A DNA stretch of 64,000 nt from Ideonella benzenivorans (GCF_020387415.1 NZ_JAGWCB010000012.1:62001-126000); one strand, 5' to 3'. Positions 19,955-29,241 are shown, counted from the stretch's first letter. Made by a program: numbers and translations. The notes: generated from the sequence alone by a model not told the origin.

Positions 19955-20689
19955 ATGACCGACGCCACACAAGTGAAACCGGACGCGTTCAAGGTTGCGT
20001 GTTCCAGTTGTAACCTGCGCGAACTCTGCCTGCCTGTGGGGTTGGGCAGGCCGGATCTTGAGCGCCTTGATGCACTCGTGGCCACCCGCCGCAGCGTTGC
20101 CCGCGGCGATACCCTGTTCCGTGCTGGCGACCAGTTCCAATCCCTTTATGCCGTGCGCACGGGTTTCTTCAAGACCTGCGTGTCATCCGAAGACGGCCGA
20201 GACCAGGTCACCGGCTTCCAGATGGCCGGCGAGTTGCTGGGACTGGACGGTATCAGCAATGACCGCCATTCCTGTGATGCCGTGGCGCTTGAGGATTCGC
20301 AGGTCTGCATCATCCCCTACGGCCAGCTGGAATCGCTGTCCCGTGAATTCACCGACCTGCAGCACCAGTTCCACAAGATCATGAGCCGCGAGATCGTGCG
20401 CGACCATGGCGTGATGCTCTTGTTGGGCAGCATGCGTGCCGAAGAGCGTCTGGCGGCCTTTCTGATGAACCTCACGCAGCGCCTGCAGGCCCGCGGCTTC
20501 TCGGCCTCTTCTCTGATCCTGCGCATGACGCGCGAGGAGATCGGCAGTTACCTGGGACTCAAGCTGGAAACAGTGAGCCGCACCTTCTCCAAGTTCCAGG
20601 ACGACGGCCTGCTGGAAGTGAAGCAGCGTCAAATCCGCATCGTGGATCAGGACGGCCTGCAACAGCTGATCAACGGCACGCCCTGCTGA
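19955..20689 (+). CDS. fnr: FNR-type oxygen-sensing transcription regulator
   Basis: This 244-residue CRP/FNR-family regulator has the four cysteines expected for an O2-labile [4Fe-4S] cluster: Cys16, Cys19 and Cys25 in ACSSCNLRELC, and Cys118 in SQVCIIPY. The C-terminal helix-turn-helix contains GLKLETVSRTFSKF, with the E-x-x-S-R recognition pattern for TTGAT half-sites. It probably controls the adjacent hemN and cco genes. The ATG at 19955 has no Shine-Dalgarno sequence. A CATAAT box ends seven bases before it, so a leaderless mRNA is possible. A three-codon frame (ATG TGC GCA TGA) overlaps the start. Confidence 0.95.
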   Translation: MTDATQVKPDAFKVACSSCNLRELCLPVGLGRPDLERLDALVATRRSVARGDTLFRAGDQFQSLYAVRTGFFKTCVSSEDGRDQVTGFQMAGELLGLDGISNDRHSCDAVALEDSQVCIIPYGQLESLSREFTDLQHQFHKIMSREIVRDHGVMLLLGSMRAEERLAAFLMNLTQRLQARGFSASSLILRMTREEIGSYLGLKLETVSRTFSKFQDDGLLEVKQRQIRIVDQDGLQQLINGTPC

Positions 20690-20751
20690 GCGAGGCAGAA
20701 GACAGGAATGCCTCCCCGGCAGTGCGCGGGCGGGGGTGAGGCGGGGCCGCC

Positions 20752-21033
20752 TCAGACGGGAAACGTGCGTCCAGAGGATCCACCGGCATCGCCCTCAGGC
20801 CCGGACAGCAATTGCGTCAGGGCCGACGCCGTCGCAATGACGCCCCAGAACAGGAGAAAGGTCACCGAGTAGATGGTGTCCTTGCTCCAGTCGATGCGTT
20901 CCTCCCCGAACCAGTGAAGTTCAGCGGGATCGACCACCGCGAAGACCAGCCCCTCGGCCACTCCGGCCATCAGGAATGCAGGCCAGAGAATGCACAGCCA
21001 CCGCACCGCGCACGAACGCACCGATTCAGACAT
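20752..21033 (-). CDS. Small two-helix membrane protein of the cco cluster
   Basis: This 93-residue protein of unknown function has two predicted membrane helices (about residues 9-30 and 51-73) and a short polar C terminus ending TFPV. The sequence between the helices, VDPAELHWFGEERIDWS, is conserved-looking and probably faces the periplasm. The ATG at 21033 has a good AAAGGAG ribosome binding site. It is the last minus-strand gene after ccoG and the FixH-like gene, so it likely belongs to the oxidase transcript. I do not recognise a named family. Confidence 0.7.
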   Translation of the reverse strand: MSESVRSCAVRWLCILWPAFLMAGVAEGLVFAVVDPAELHWFGEERIDWSKDTIYSVTFLLFWGVIATASALTQLLSGPEGDAGGSSGRTFPV

Positions 21034-21098
21034 GTCCTCGCTCCTTTTCTCAGACCTGAACGCCTGAGCGGGAAGCGGCAATGCCTGAATGACAGGCC

Positions 21099-21380
21099 TT
21101 ACCGTTCCTGCTTGGGTGTCGCCGCGTGATTGCGGGCCGCCAACGCAGGCGTCATGGCGTCCACCCCTTCACGGGCCTCGGAGGCACCACCCGACTCGTC
21201 CTTCAACAGCACCGGATCAGCCCCCCGCACAGCCACCACGGCCGACACGACACTGGCGATGACCACAATCAAGGGGCCGGAAATCACCATCCACACCATC
21301 GGATGCCGCCACCATGGCTTCTGGACATCGTCTGCCTTGGAAAGAGGACCTGCAACAGGGGAAACTTCGGATATGGTCAT
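21099..21380 (-). CDS. Short FixH-like membrane protein
   Basis: This 93-residue protein resembles the N terminus of FixH: PWWRHPMVWMVISGPLIVVIASVVSAVVAVRGADPVL forms one membrane anchor followed by the FixH-like R-x-A-DPV segment. The large periplasmic domain of classical FixH is absent. Instead the protein ends with MTPALAARNHAATP, a tail I recall from related Burkholderiales proteins. It lies 24 bases after ccoG, the usual fixG-fixH order, and so is probably involved in cbb3 oxidase copper or assembly functions. An upstream in-frame TTG at 21395 is an alternative start. Confidence 0.7.
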   Translation of the reverse strand: MTISEVSPVAGPLSKADDVQKPWWRHPMVWMVISGPLIVVIASVVSAVVAVRGADPVLLKDESGGASEAREGVDAMTPALAARNHAATPKQER

Positions 21381-21403
21381 CACAGTAGGGCTCAACGAGT
21401 GGG

Positions 21404-22876
21404 TCAGCGCGGCACCATGAAGGTGGACTTTTCGCTCACCTCGACCGACTGGGTCTTGGCATCGTGCGGCATCCGTTCCACCTTGAACTGGATGGGGTGC
21501 ATGCCGCTCCCGGATTGCTGGGCTGATTCGAAGGGAATTTGCGCGTTGACAGTGATCCAGCGCGCCTCGGCCGGTGCCAGTTCAAATTCGGTCGGCCCTG
21601 CAATCATGATGGCCGGCAGCCCCTGCACCTCGACACGATAGCGCTGCACTTCCTCGGCCGAGTTCATGATCTGGACACGGTAGACATTCTCGACTCGCCC
21701 GTCATCGACGATGCGGGCCAGAGAAGCGCGATCCCTCACCACATCGACGCGGAAGGGGCTGCGCAAGGCGATGCTCACGGCAAAGGCTGCGACGATGGCC
21801 ACCAGGATGCTGGTGTAGATCAACACGCGCGGACGCAGGATCCGACGGAACATGCTGCCACGGTCCAGGTGTTGTTCCAGACCGTTCTCGGTTGCATATC
21901 GGATCAATCCGGGCGCATACCCCATCTTGTCCATGATGCCGTTGCAGACGTCGATGCAGGCCGCACAGCCGATGCACTCATACTGCAATCCCTTGCGGAT
22001 ATCGATGCCGGTCGGGCAGACCTGCACACACAGGCCGCAATCCACGCAAGACCCCAATCCCAGCTTGGCCGGATCGGCCTTCTTGGAGCGCGAACCACGC
22101 GGCTCGCCTCGCTCCGTGTCGTAGCTGATGATCAGCGTGTCACGGTCGAACATCACGCTTTGGAAGCGTGCGTAAGGGCACATGTACTTGCAGACCTGTT
22201 CACGCATGTAGCCCGCGTTGCCATAGGTCGCGAACCCATAGAACAGCACCCAGAACCACTCCCATGGGCCGAAGCTCAGGGTCAGGGCTTCCTGCCCCAG
22301 GATGCGGATCGGGGTGAAATACCCCACGAAGGTGAAGCCGGTCCACAGGCCGAACAGAATCCAGGCGCCCTGCTTCCCAAGCCGCCGCCACAGACGGTTG
22401 AAAGTCCAAGGGCCCTCGTCCAGCTTCATGCGCTGGGTGCGGTCCCCTTCGAACACCCGTTCGAACCACATGTAGATCTCGGTGTAGACCGTCTGGGGAC
22501 AGGCATAGCCGCACCACAGCCGCCCCGCCACCGCGGTGAACAGGAAGAGGCTGTAGGCCGAAACAATCAACAGGCCTGTCAGGTAGATGAAGTCCTGCGG
22601 GTACAGAACCAGGCCAAAAATATAAAAACGGCGCGAGGCCAGATCGAAAAGAACGGCCTGACGGTCGTTCCAGGTCAACCACGGCAAACCGTAGAAAACA
22701 ATTTGCGTGAGCCAGACCAAAACCCAACGCCACGTGGCAAACCAGCCACTGACGGCACGGGCATAAATCTTCTTTTGCTTTTGATAGAGCGACACCACCG
22801 CCGCTGTACTGTCACGACCAGAGTCCGGTGCTTGTCCTGCCGGAGATGAAGAGATAGGGGTGGTGGTATCGCTCAT
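21404..22876 (-). CDS. ccoG: cbb3 oxidase accessory ferredoxin CcoG (FixG/RdxA)
   Basis: This 490-residue membrane-bound ferredoxin-like protein is needed for, or assists, cbb3 oxidase maturation, probably by reducing copper for CcoI. Several membrane helices in the first half contain the conserved GRLWCGYACPQTVYTEIY and CKYMCPYARFQ motifs. Two 4Fe-4S motifs follow (CVDCGLCVQVCPTGIDI and CIGCAACIDVC). A helix and a C-terminal immunoglobulin-like periplasmic domain end the protein. It lies 14 bases after ccoP and before the FixH-like gene, matching the fixNOQP-fixGH organisation. Confidence 0.95.
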   Translation of the reverse strand: MSDTTTPISSSPAGQAPDSGRDSTAAVVSLYQKQKKIYARAVSGWFATWRWVLVWLTQIVFYGLPWLTWNDRQAVLFDLASRRFYIFGLVLYPQDFIYLTGLLIVSAYSLFLFTAVAGRLWCGYACPQTVYTEIYMWFERVFEGDRTQRMKLDEGPWTFNRLWRRLGKQGAWILFGLWTGFTFVGYFTPIRILGQEALTLSFGPWEWFWVLFYGFATYGNAGYMREQVCKYMCPYARFQSVMFDRDTLIISYDTERGEPRGSRSKKADPAKLGLGSCVDCGLCVQVCPTGIDIRKGLQYECIGCAACIDVCNGIMDKMGYAPGLIRYATENGLEQHLDRGSMFRRILRPRVLIYTSILVAIVAAFAVSIALRSPFRVDVVRDRASLARIVDDGRVENVYRVQIMNSAEEVQRYRVEVQGLPAIMIAGPTEFELAPAEARWITVNAQIPFESAQQSGSGMHPIQFKVERMPHDAKTQSVEVSEKSTFMVPR

Positions 22877-22890
22877 AAAGTCACTTTAGC

Positions 22891-23808
22891 TCATTGGGCA
22901 GCAACTTTTGTGCTGTGGGACAAGTTCCAGACGTAGGCCGCCAGCACCTTGATCTGTTCGGGCGTGAAGCGCTGGCCCTGCGGTGGCATGACATTGGTCT
23001 TGCCATTGTTGACCATCGCCATCACGGCATCCTCACCCCAGCCGTGCAGCCAGACCTTGTCCGTCAGGTTCGGCGCCCCGACCACCGGATTGCCCTTGCC
23101 TTCCGGGCCGTGACAAGCTGCGCAAGCCGCGAACTTGGTCTTGCCCAACTGTGCGGCCACCGAGTTGTGCGGGCTGCCCGACAGGCTCAGCACATAGTTG
23201 GCCACGTTGCGCACGTCTTCCGGCGTTCCCACGGCAGGCGCCATCACCGGCATCACACCTTGGCGACCGTTGACGATGGTCTTCTCGATGTACTCGGGAC
23301 CGCCATCCCCACCCAGCCAGTCCTGGTCGGTCAGGTTCGGGAAGCCCTTGCTGCCACGGGCATCGGCGCCGTGGCATTGCGCGCAGTTGTTGACGAACAG
23401 CCGCTCGCCAATGGCCATGGCCTGCGGGTTCTTGGCCAGTTCCGGGGCTGGCACATTGTTGAAGGCGGCATACACCGGCGCCATGGCCGCACGTGCCTTG
23501 TCGTTCTCAGTCTGCAGCTGACCGATCTCGGTCCAGCCCAGGGCCCCCTTGTTGGAACCCAGGCCCGGATAGAGCGTCAGGTAGACCGCAGCAAAGACCA
23601 CGGTGATCACGAACAGCCCCATCCACCAGCGCGGCAGTGGGTTGTTCATCTCCTTCAGGTCCTCGTCCCAGACGTGGCCGGTGCTGTTGTCATCGGCCAT
23701 GACCCTTCTGCGGCTGGCAATGATCAACAGCGCCAGGCAGAAGACCAGCCCGCCGATCACGACGGCCGCGATATAGATCGACCATCCGACGTTGAAAAAG
23801 TCACTCAT
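22891..23808 (-). CDS. ccoP: cbb3-type cytochrome c oxidase subunit III (dihaem) CcoP
   Basis: This 305-residue membrane-anchored dihaem cytochrome passes electrons to CcoO. Two N-terminal helices (about 8-32 and 60-82, the second following NNPLPRWWM) are typical. The haem c motifs are CAQCH (142-146) and CAACH (229-233), each with a later axial Met in GVMPVMAP and NVMPPQG. The sequence GHVWDEDLKE is the family signature after helix 1. It sits after ccoQ in the ccoNOQP order. Confidence 0.96.
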   Translation of the reverse strand: MSDFFNVGWSIYIAAVVIGGLVFCLALLIIASRRRVMADDNSTGHVWDEDLKEMNNPLPRWWMGLFVITVVFAAVYLTLYPGLGSNKGALGWTEIGQLQTENDKARAAMAPVYAAFNNVPAPELAKNPQAMAIGERLFVNNCAQCHGADARGSKGFPNLTDQDWLGGDGGPEYIEKTIVNGRQGVMPVMAPAVGTPEDVRNVANYVLSLSGSPHNSVAAQLGKTKFAACAACHGPEGKGNPVVGAPNLTDKVWLHGWGEDAVMAMVNNGKTNVMPPQGQRFTPEQIKVLAAYVWNLSHSTKVAAQ

Positions 23809-23856
23809 TCTTTTCTCCTGTGGTGAGCGGGCCGGCGCTGCCGGCCCTCGCGCACA

Positions 23857-24027
23857 TCACTTCAGGTGGTGAGCACCGTCGCTCTCATCATCCATGAAGG
23901 GCAGCTGGGCCGCCTCGTCAAACCCCGACTTGCGATGCCGACTCCAGGTCCACACCATCAGCGCGACGAACAACACCAGAGACACCACGGTCACGATGCT
24001 GCGCAACATGTTCAGATCGATTGACAT
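23857..24027 (-). CDS. ccoQ: cbb3 oxidase small subunit CcoQ
   Basis: This 56-residue subunit was found by translating the gap between ccoO and ccoP. It starts MSIDLNMLRSIVTVVSLVLF, continues through one membrane helix to WTWSRHRKSGFDEAAQLPF, and ends in an acidic tail. The helix followed by WxWSxRRKxxFxEAAxLPF is the usual CcoQ pattern. The ATG at 24027 is preceded by AGGAG. It has the correct position in ccoN-O-Q-P. CcoQ stabilises the complex and may tune its activity under oxygen. Confidence 0.93.
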   Translation of the reverse strand: MSIDLNMLRSIVTVVSLVLFVALMVWTWSRHRKSGFDEAAQLPFMDDESDGAHHLK

Positions 24028-24044
24028 GCTCGGCTCCTATTCCT

Positions 24045-24665
24045 TTACTTGCGGGCAGTCCCGAGGACCTGCAGGTAGGCCACCAGGGCATCCATTTCGG
24101 TCTTGCCCTTGACCTCGTCACCTGCCGCCGCAATTTCGGCGTCGGAGTAAGGCACCCCCACCTTGCGCAGCGCGCTCATCTTGGGACCGATGGCTGCCGG
24201 ATCCAGCGTGGCGTCCTTCAGCCACGGGAAGGACGGCATGTTCGACTCCGGCACCACATCGCGCGGATTGTTCAGATGCACGCGATGCCATTCATCGCTA
24301 TAGCGACCACCAACGCGCTGAAGATCAGGCCCCGTGCGCTTGCTGCCCCACTGGAACGGGTGGTCGTAGACGTACTCGCCGGCCACCGAGTAGGGGCCAT
24401 AGCGCAGGGTCTCCGCACGGAACGGACGCACCATTTGTGAGTGGCAGTTGTAGCAGCCCTCGCGCAGGTAGACGTCCCGTCCTGCCAGCTGCAGCGCGGT
24501 GTAGGGCTTCAGGCCCGGCACCGGTTGCGTGGTCGAGTGCTGGAAGAACAGCGGAACGATTTCCACCAGCCCCCCGATCGCCACGGCGACCAGGATCAGC
24601 ACAATCATCAGAAAGTTGCTGGTCTCGATCTTCTCGTGACCAGACGGCTTGTGATTGCTCGCCAT
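24045..24665 (-). CDS. ccoO: cbb3-type cytochrome c oxidase subunit II (monohaem) CcoO
   Basis: This 206-residue membrane-anchored cytochrome c hands electrons to the CcoN catalytic subunit. One helix near residues 18-40 is followed by the haem motif CYNCH (71-75) in [16 protein letters not shown], a strongly conserved stretch. The axial Met lies in [11 protein letters not shown]. The ATG at 24665 follows GGAGAA and lies 19 bases after ccoN. Length fits the family. Confidence 0.97.
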   Translation of the reverse strand: MASNHKPSGHEKIETSNFLMIVLILVAVAIGGLVEIVPLFFQHSTTQPVPGLKPYTALQLAGRDVYLREGCYNCHSQMVRPFRAETLRYGPYSVAGEYVYDHPFQWGSKRTGPDLQRVGGRYSDEWHRVHLNNPRDVVPESNMPSFPWLKDATLDPAAIGPKMSALRKVGVPYSDAEIAAAGDEVKGKTEMDALVAYLQVLGTARK

Positions 24666-24684
24666 TTGTTGTTCTCCTTCAGTC

Positions 24685-26130
24685 TCAGGCGTGAGCGACC
24701 ACGGCCGGGATCGGCGTGGGCACGGCACGGCCATTGGCGATCGTCATGACCGTGTTCCAGGCCATGATCAGCATGCCGGTCAGGTACATCAGACCGCCGC
24801 ACACACGAATCACGTAGAACGGATAGGTCGCCTTCACCGATTCGACAAAGCTGTAAACCAGCGTGCCGTCAGGGTTCACCGCGCGCCACATCAGGCCTTG
24901 CATCACACCGGCAATCCACATCGCGGCGATGTAGAGCACGATGCCGATGGTGGCGATCCAGAAGTGCAGCTCAATCGCGCGGGTGCTGTACATGCTCTTG
25001 CGACCGAACATGCGCGGGATCAGGTGATACAGGGCACCGATCGACACCATGCCCACCCAGCCCAGGGCGCCAGAGTGCACGTGGCCCACCGTCCAGTCCG
25101 TGTAGTGCGACAGGGCATTCACGGTCTTGATGGACATCATCGGACCTTCGAAGGTCGACATGCCGTAGAACGACAGGGACACGATCAGGAACTTCAGGAT
25201 CGGGTCGTCACGCAGCTTGTTCCAGGCCCCCGAGAGGGTCATGATGCCGTTGATCATCCCGCCCCAGCTCGGCGCCAGCAGCACCAGCGAGAAGATCATG
25301 CCGACCGACTGCGCCCAGTCCGGCAGCGCGGTGTAGTGCAGGTGGTGAGGACCCGCCCACATGTAGGTGAAGATCAGGGCCCAGAAGTGCACGATCGACA
25401 GGCGATACGAGTACACCGGACGCTCGGCCTGCTTGGGAATGTAGTAGTACATGATTCCCAGGAAGCCGGCGGTCAGGAAGAAGCCCACGGCGTTGTGGCC
25501 ATACCACCACTGGACCATGGCGTCCTGGACACCGGCGTAAGCCGAGTAGGACTTCATCGGCCACAGCGACACCGGCACTTCAGCGCTGTTCACGATGTGC
25601 AGCAGCGCGACAGCGATGATGAAGGCACCGAAGAACCAGTTGGCCACGTAGATGTGACGCACCTTGCGGATGCCGATGGTGCCGAAGAAGACGATGGCGT
25701 AGGACACCCAGACGACGGCGATCAGGATGTCGATCGGCCATTCGAGTTCGGCATATTCCTTGCCAGCGGTCATCCCCAAGGGCAGCGTCACCACAGCCAA
25801 CAGCACCACGATGTTCCACCCGATGAAGGTGAACCACGCCAGCTTGGGCAGAAACAGCGCGGTTTGACAGGTGCGCTGAACCACGTGGTAGCTGGTGGCG
25901 AAGAGCACCGAGCCGCCAAATGCAAAGATCACAGCGTTCGTGTGCAACGGGCGCAGACGACCGTAGGTCAACCACGGGATGCCATTGATGAGCTCAGGCC
26001 ACGCCAACTGGGACGCGACGATCACCCCTACCAGCATCCCTACGATGCCGTACAACACCGCAACGAGGGCGAACCCCCTCACCACGGCGTCTGTGTATGC
26101 CGGTTGTGCCGGCGCGGAACTATTTGCCAT
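24685..26130 (-). CDS. ccoN: cbb3-type cytochrome c oxidase catalytic subunit I CcoN
   Basis: This 481-residue haem-copper oxidase subunit has about twelve membrane helices. It reduces O2 at a haem b3-CuB centre with high affinity. Haem and copper ligands lie in [10 protein letters not shown], the [11 protein letters not shown] helix (CuB and cross-linked Tyr region), AGPHHLHYT, and the [14 protein letters not shown] helix with the high- and low-spin haem histidines. The genes ccoNOQP are contiguous and closely spaced, indicating one transcript for the terminal oxidase used at low oxygen. ccoS lies just upstream. Confidence 0.97.
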   Translation of the reverse strand: MANSSAPAQPAYTDAVVRGFALVAVLYGIVGMLVGVIVASQLAWPELINGIPWLTYGRLRPLHTNAVIFAFGGSVLFATSYHVVQRTCQTALFLPKLAWFTFIGWNIVVLLAVVTLPLGMTAGKEYAELEWPIDILIAVVWVSYAIVFFGTIGIRKVRHIYVANWFFGAFIIAVALLHIVNSAEVPVSLWPMKSYSAYAGVQDAMVQWWYGHNAVGFFLTAGFLGIMYYYIPKQAERPVYSYRLSIVHFWALIFTYMWAGPHHLHYTALPDWAQSVGMIFSLVLLAPSWGGMINGIMTLSGAWNKLRDDPILKFLIVSLSFYGMSTFEGPMMSIKTVNALSHYTDWTVGHVHSGALGWVGMVSIGALYHLIPRMFGRKSMYSTRAIELHFWIATIGIVLYIAAMWIAGVMQGLMWRAVNPDGTLVYSFVESVKATYPFYVIRVCGGLMYLTGMLIMAWNTVMTIANGRAVPTPIPAVVAHA

Positions 26131-26162
26131 CGGAAGGCCTCCTTCTTATCGAGACTCTTGAC

Positions 26163-26366
26163 TCACTGAGACGGGTTGGATTGTTTTTGAACACCCTGAC
26201 GAGGCGCTTGATCGTCATCAACGACGGTCGCGTCCTGTTGCAGGATGCGTTCGCCTTCGCGCTCCAGATCATCAAACTGGCCGCGGTGCAGCGCCCAGCC
26301 GAACACGCCGATGATGACCAGGACCAGCACAGCGGACAGCGGAATCAGCAGATAAAGAATGTCCAT
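26163..26366 (-). CDS. ccoS: cbb3 oxidase maturation protein CcoS
   Basis: This 67-residue protein has one N-terminal membrane helix (MDILYLLIPLSAVLVLVIIG) followed by FGWALHRGQFDDLEREGERIL, the diagnostic CcoS pattern with a charged, Gln-rich tail. CcoS is required for haem and copper insertion into CcoN. It sits between ccoI and ccoN on the same strand, 30 bases from each, consistent with one long transcript. Confidence 0.94.
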   Translation of the reverse strand: MDILYLLIPLSAVLVLVIIGVFGWALHRGQFDDLEREGERILQQDATVVDDDQAPRQGVQKQSNPSQ

Positions 26367-26396
26367 CGAATGCCTTGCAGGGGTGTACTGGACACG

Positions 26397-28670
26397 TCAG
26401 CGCCCAATGCGCCAGGCGTTTCCAACCACCAGCAGTGAACTCAAGGCCATGCCCAGCCCCGCCGCCCAGGGCGGAAGATAACCCAGCATGGCCAAAGGAA
26501 TGCAAGCGCTGTTGTAGAGCGCCGCCCAAATCAGGTTCTGTCGCACCACGGTCATCGCCTGTCGGGCCAGCCGCCGCGACAGCACCAAATCCTCCAGGCG
26601 ATTGGACACGATCACGGCATCGGCATGCGAACGGGCCACCAGGGCGCCCTGCCCCATCGCAAAGGAGACATTGGCCCGCGCCAGCACCGGCGCATCGTTG
26701 ATGCCGTCTCCCACCATGCCAACGATGGCGCCGTCGGCCTGAGCCCGAGCCAGCACATCGCGCTTGATCGCCGGCGTCGCATCACCATGGAATTCGGTCA
26801 GCCCCAGCGCGGCCGCCAAGCGGCTGACGCGCTCTGTGCTGTCTCCTGACAACAGGCCCACCTGAATGCCCTCGGCGCCGAGCGCCTGAAGCGCCTGAGC
26901 GGCATCGGGCCTGAGTCGCTCGTCGAACTCAAAGCGTGCCAGCGGCTGCCCCACCGGGCCGAAATAGACGGCCTGCCCCTCATCCTGCCCGGCAGCATGC
27001 CGCAGGGCCCCTTCGCCCCCTACCCAGGCGAAGGACCCCAGCCGCCAGCGACGTCCGGTGCCATCCGCCCCCTCCAGGCCGGCCCCTGCCTGTTCCTGCA
27101 CCGCGTCCCATGGGGCCTGCTCCGAGGCCATCCCCTGCGCAGCCAAGGCCTGGGACAACGGGTGACTGGACCAGCGTGCCAGCGACGCCGCTTGTGCGGT
27201 CAGCGTCACCGCATCGCCATCGTCCGCCAGCAGCACCGTCCGCGACCACTGTGGCCGCTCCTCGGTCAAGGTGCCGGTCTTGTCGGTGTAGAGCCGGGTC
27301 ATGGTGGCCAGGGCCTCCAGTGCATCCAGCCGCTGCACCATCACACCGCGCCGCGCCAGGGCACCGGCGGCAGCCACCAGGGCCGAGGGCGCCGCCAGAG
27401 ACAAGGCACAGGGGCAGGTGACGATCAGCACCGACACCATGACCCAGACCGCCCGGGACGGATCCACCCACGACCAGACCAGCCCGGCCCCCAGCGCCAA
27501 GGCCAGCACCGTCCACAGGAAAGGAGCCGCCCAGGCATCCGCCCACCGGGCCAGCGCCGGGCGCTGGCTCATGGCATCGCGCATCATGGCCACGATGGCC
27601 TCGTGCCGGGTGTCTGCGCCCACCCGCTCTACCTGCATGGTGGCCGGCGCGCCCAGGTTGATGCTGCCCGCCACCACCTCGTCGCCGGCCTGCTTCACCA
27701 CCGGACGGGACTCCCCGGTCAGCAGGGATTCATCGGCCTCGGTTTGCCCTTGCTCCAGTCGGCCATCGGCCGGGAAGGCCGCCCCCACCGGCACGCGCAC
27801 CCGGTCTCCGCGCACCAGACGGAGCACGCTGACCGTCTCGACCGCGTCACCGACCTTGAGCCGCAAGGCCGTCTCCGGCATGCCGGAAAGCGTCTCTTCC
27901 AGCGCCTCGGCGGCGCGGTGGCGAGCGCTCATCTCCAGATAGCGCCCCCCCAGCAAGAAGCTCACGAACATCGTGAGCGAATCGAAGTAGACGTCATGCC
28001 CGAAAGGGCCGGTCGGGTCGAAGGTGGCCCCTGAGCTCGCGACGAAGGTCACCAGCAGCCCCAGCGCGACGGGCACGTCCATGCCGATCTTGTGCAAGCG
28101 CAGACTGCGCCACGCCCCCGTGAAGAAGGGCCCCGCGGAAAACAGCAGCACCGGCAGCGTCACCACCCAACTGCCCCAGTTCAACAGCTGCCGCAGGTCT
28201 GGCGCCAGTTCGTTGCCATGCGCGACATAACTGGGCGTGGCGAACATCATGACCTGCATGGCGCAGAAACTGGCCACAAACACCCGCCACAGCGCCTGCC
28301 GTCGCTCCTTGCGACGCAGCTCCCGCACCGAGGCTGCCGCATCCGGCGCCGCGTCATAACCCGCCCCCCGGATGGCCTGCACCAGCCGGGACGGCGAGGT
28401 CTGCGCCGGGTCCCAGCGAATCTGGGCCCGCCGAGAGGCCGAATTGACGTGCGCCTCCGCGACCCCCGGCACCGCTGCCAGCGCCGATTCGATGATGCCG
28501 GCACAGGCGGCACAGTACATTCCGCTCAGCTGGAACGCGGATTCCGCTTGGCGTTGCCCATCCGCGGCCTCGGTCCAGCGGGTGAAGCGCTGTTGTTCGA
28601 TCGGGTCGTCCAAGACGGCCAGATCAAGACCCGAAGTCGGTTCGGCGCCAAGGGAAACAGCAGCATTCAT
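26397..28670 (-). CDS. ccoI: Copper-exporting P1B-type ATPase CcoI (FixI)
   Basis: This 757-residue copper ATPase supplies copper to the cbb3 oxidase rather than detoxifying it. The N-terminal metal-binding domain contains GMYCAACAGIIESAL (two Cys). The transmembrane ion motif is CPC in VTCPCALSLAAPSAL. The phosphorylation site is DKTGTLTE, and GDGINDAPVLARANVS completes the hinge. Its position before ccoS-ccoN and the proximity to ccoG identify it as the CcoI/FixI subgroup. The ATG at 28670 has AGGGAAA upstream. It may be the first gene of the cco transcript. No convincing FNR box was found in the 75-base gap before it. Confidence 0.95.
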   Translation of the reverse strand: MNAAVSLGAEPTSGLDLAVLDDPIEQQRFTRWTEAADGQRQAESAFQLSGMYCAACAGIIESALAAVPGVAEAHVNSASRRAQIRWDPAQTSPSRLVQAIRGAGYDAAPDAAASVRELRRKERRQALWRVFVASFCAMQVMMFATPSYVAHGNELAPDLRQLLNWGSWVVTLPVLLFSAGPFFTGAWRSLRLHKIGMDVPVALGLLVTFVASSGATFDPTGPFGHDVYFDSLTMFVSFLLGGRYLEMSARHRAAEALEETLSGMPETALRLKVGDAVETVSVLRLVRGDRVRVPVGAAFPADGRLEQGQTEADESLLTGESRPVVKQAGDEVVAGSINLGAPATMQVERVGADTRHEAIVAMMRDAMSQRPALARWADAWAAPFLWTVLALALGAGLVWSWVDPSRAVWVMVSVLIVTCPCALSLAAPSALVAAAGALARRGVMVQRLDALEALATMTRLYTDKTGTLTEERPQWSRTVLLADDGDAVTLTAQAASLARWSSHPLSQALAAQGMASEQAPWDAVQEQAGAGLEGADGTGRRWRLGSFAWVGGEGALRHAAGQDEGQAVYFGPVGQPLARFEFDERLRPDAAQALQALGAEGIQVGLLSGDSTERVSRLAAALGLTEFHGDATPAIKRDVLARAQADGAIVGMVGDGINDAPVLARANVSFAMGQGALVARSHADAVIVSNRLEDLVLSRRLARQAMTVVRQNLIWAALYNSACIPLAMLGYLPPWAAGLGMALSSLLVVGNAWRIGR

Positions 28671-28745
28671 GAAGCAATCGGAAGATGTCAGCCGCCCAGC
28701 GGGCCAGCACGTTGAGGCATGTTATGGCCATCCATCCCCTTTGAA

Positions 28746-29222
28746 ATGACATTCATCAAGAGTAATTCCGTCGTCCTCGGCGCCATTTGGTGGTTGGTCG
28801 GGGTTTTCCCGGGCCTGGCCCAGGCCCAGGGCAGCAGCCCACAAGCCCAGCACCTGCCCTCGGTGACCCTGTCGGCGGGGATGTACAACATCGTGGCCCA
28901 GGTGGCCCAGACGCCGGAGCAGCGGGAAATCGGCCTGATGTTCCGGAAGGCGATGGCCCCGCACGAGGGCATGCTGTTCGTGTTCGAGCTGCCGGCCACC
29001 CAGTGCTTCTGGATGAAGAACACCTTGATTCCGCTGTCCGCAGCGTTCGTCGCCGAGGACGGCACGATCGTGAACATCGAGGACATGGCCCCGATGACCG
29101 AAGCCTCCCACTGCTCCCGCAAACCGGTGCGGTTTGTGCTGGAGATGAACCAGGGCTGGTTCACCAAGCGGGGGCTGAAGGCGGGGGCTCGCCTGAGCGG
29201 CCCGGCCTTTGCGGCCCCCTGA
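28746..29222 (+). CDS. Exported DUF192 protein
   Basis: This 158-residue protein begins with an export signal (hydrophobic core, ending about AQAQG at residues 27-30), followed by a DUF192 domain. Family features include QREIGLMFRKAMAPHEGMLFVF and CFWMKNTLIPLSAAFV. The molecular function of DUF192 is not established. It is divergent from ccoI with a 75-base gap and ends at a strong terminator. The ATG at 28746 is preferred; an upstream start at 28719 would add nine residues before the signal. Confidence 0.85.
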   Translation: MTFIKSNSVVLGAIWWLVGVFPGLAQAQGSSPQAQHLPSVTLSAGMYNIVAQVAQTPEQREIGLMFRKAMAPHEGMLFVFELPATQCFWMKNTLIPLSAAFVAEDGTIVNIEDMAPMTEASHCSRKPVRFVLEMNQGWFTKRGLKAGARLSGPAFAAP

Positions 29223-29241
29223 GCCCGCCGTTGATGGGACA

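Noticed and set aside
26131-26162. Possible FNR box upstream of ccoN
   Set aside because: Only one half-site-like TCAA is present in the 32-base gap; the TTGAT-N4-ATCAA pattern is not met.
28671-28760. Possible FNR box upstream of ccoI
   Set aside because: A TTGAT half-site exists on the minus strand inside the DUF192 gene, but the second half is missing at the right spacing.
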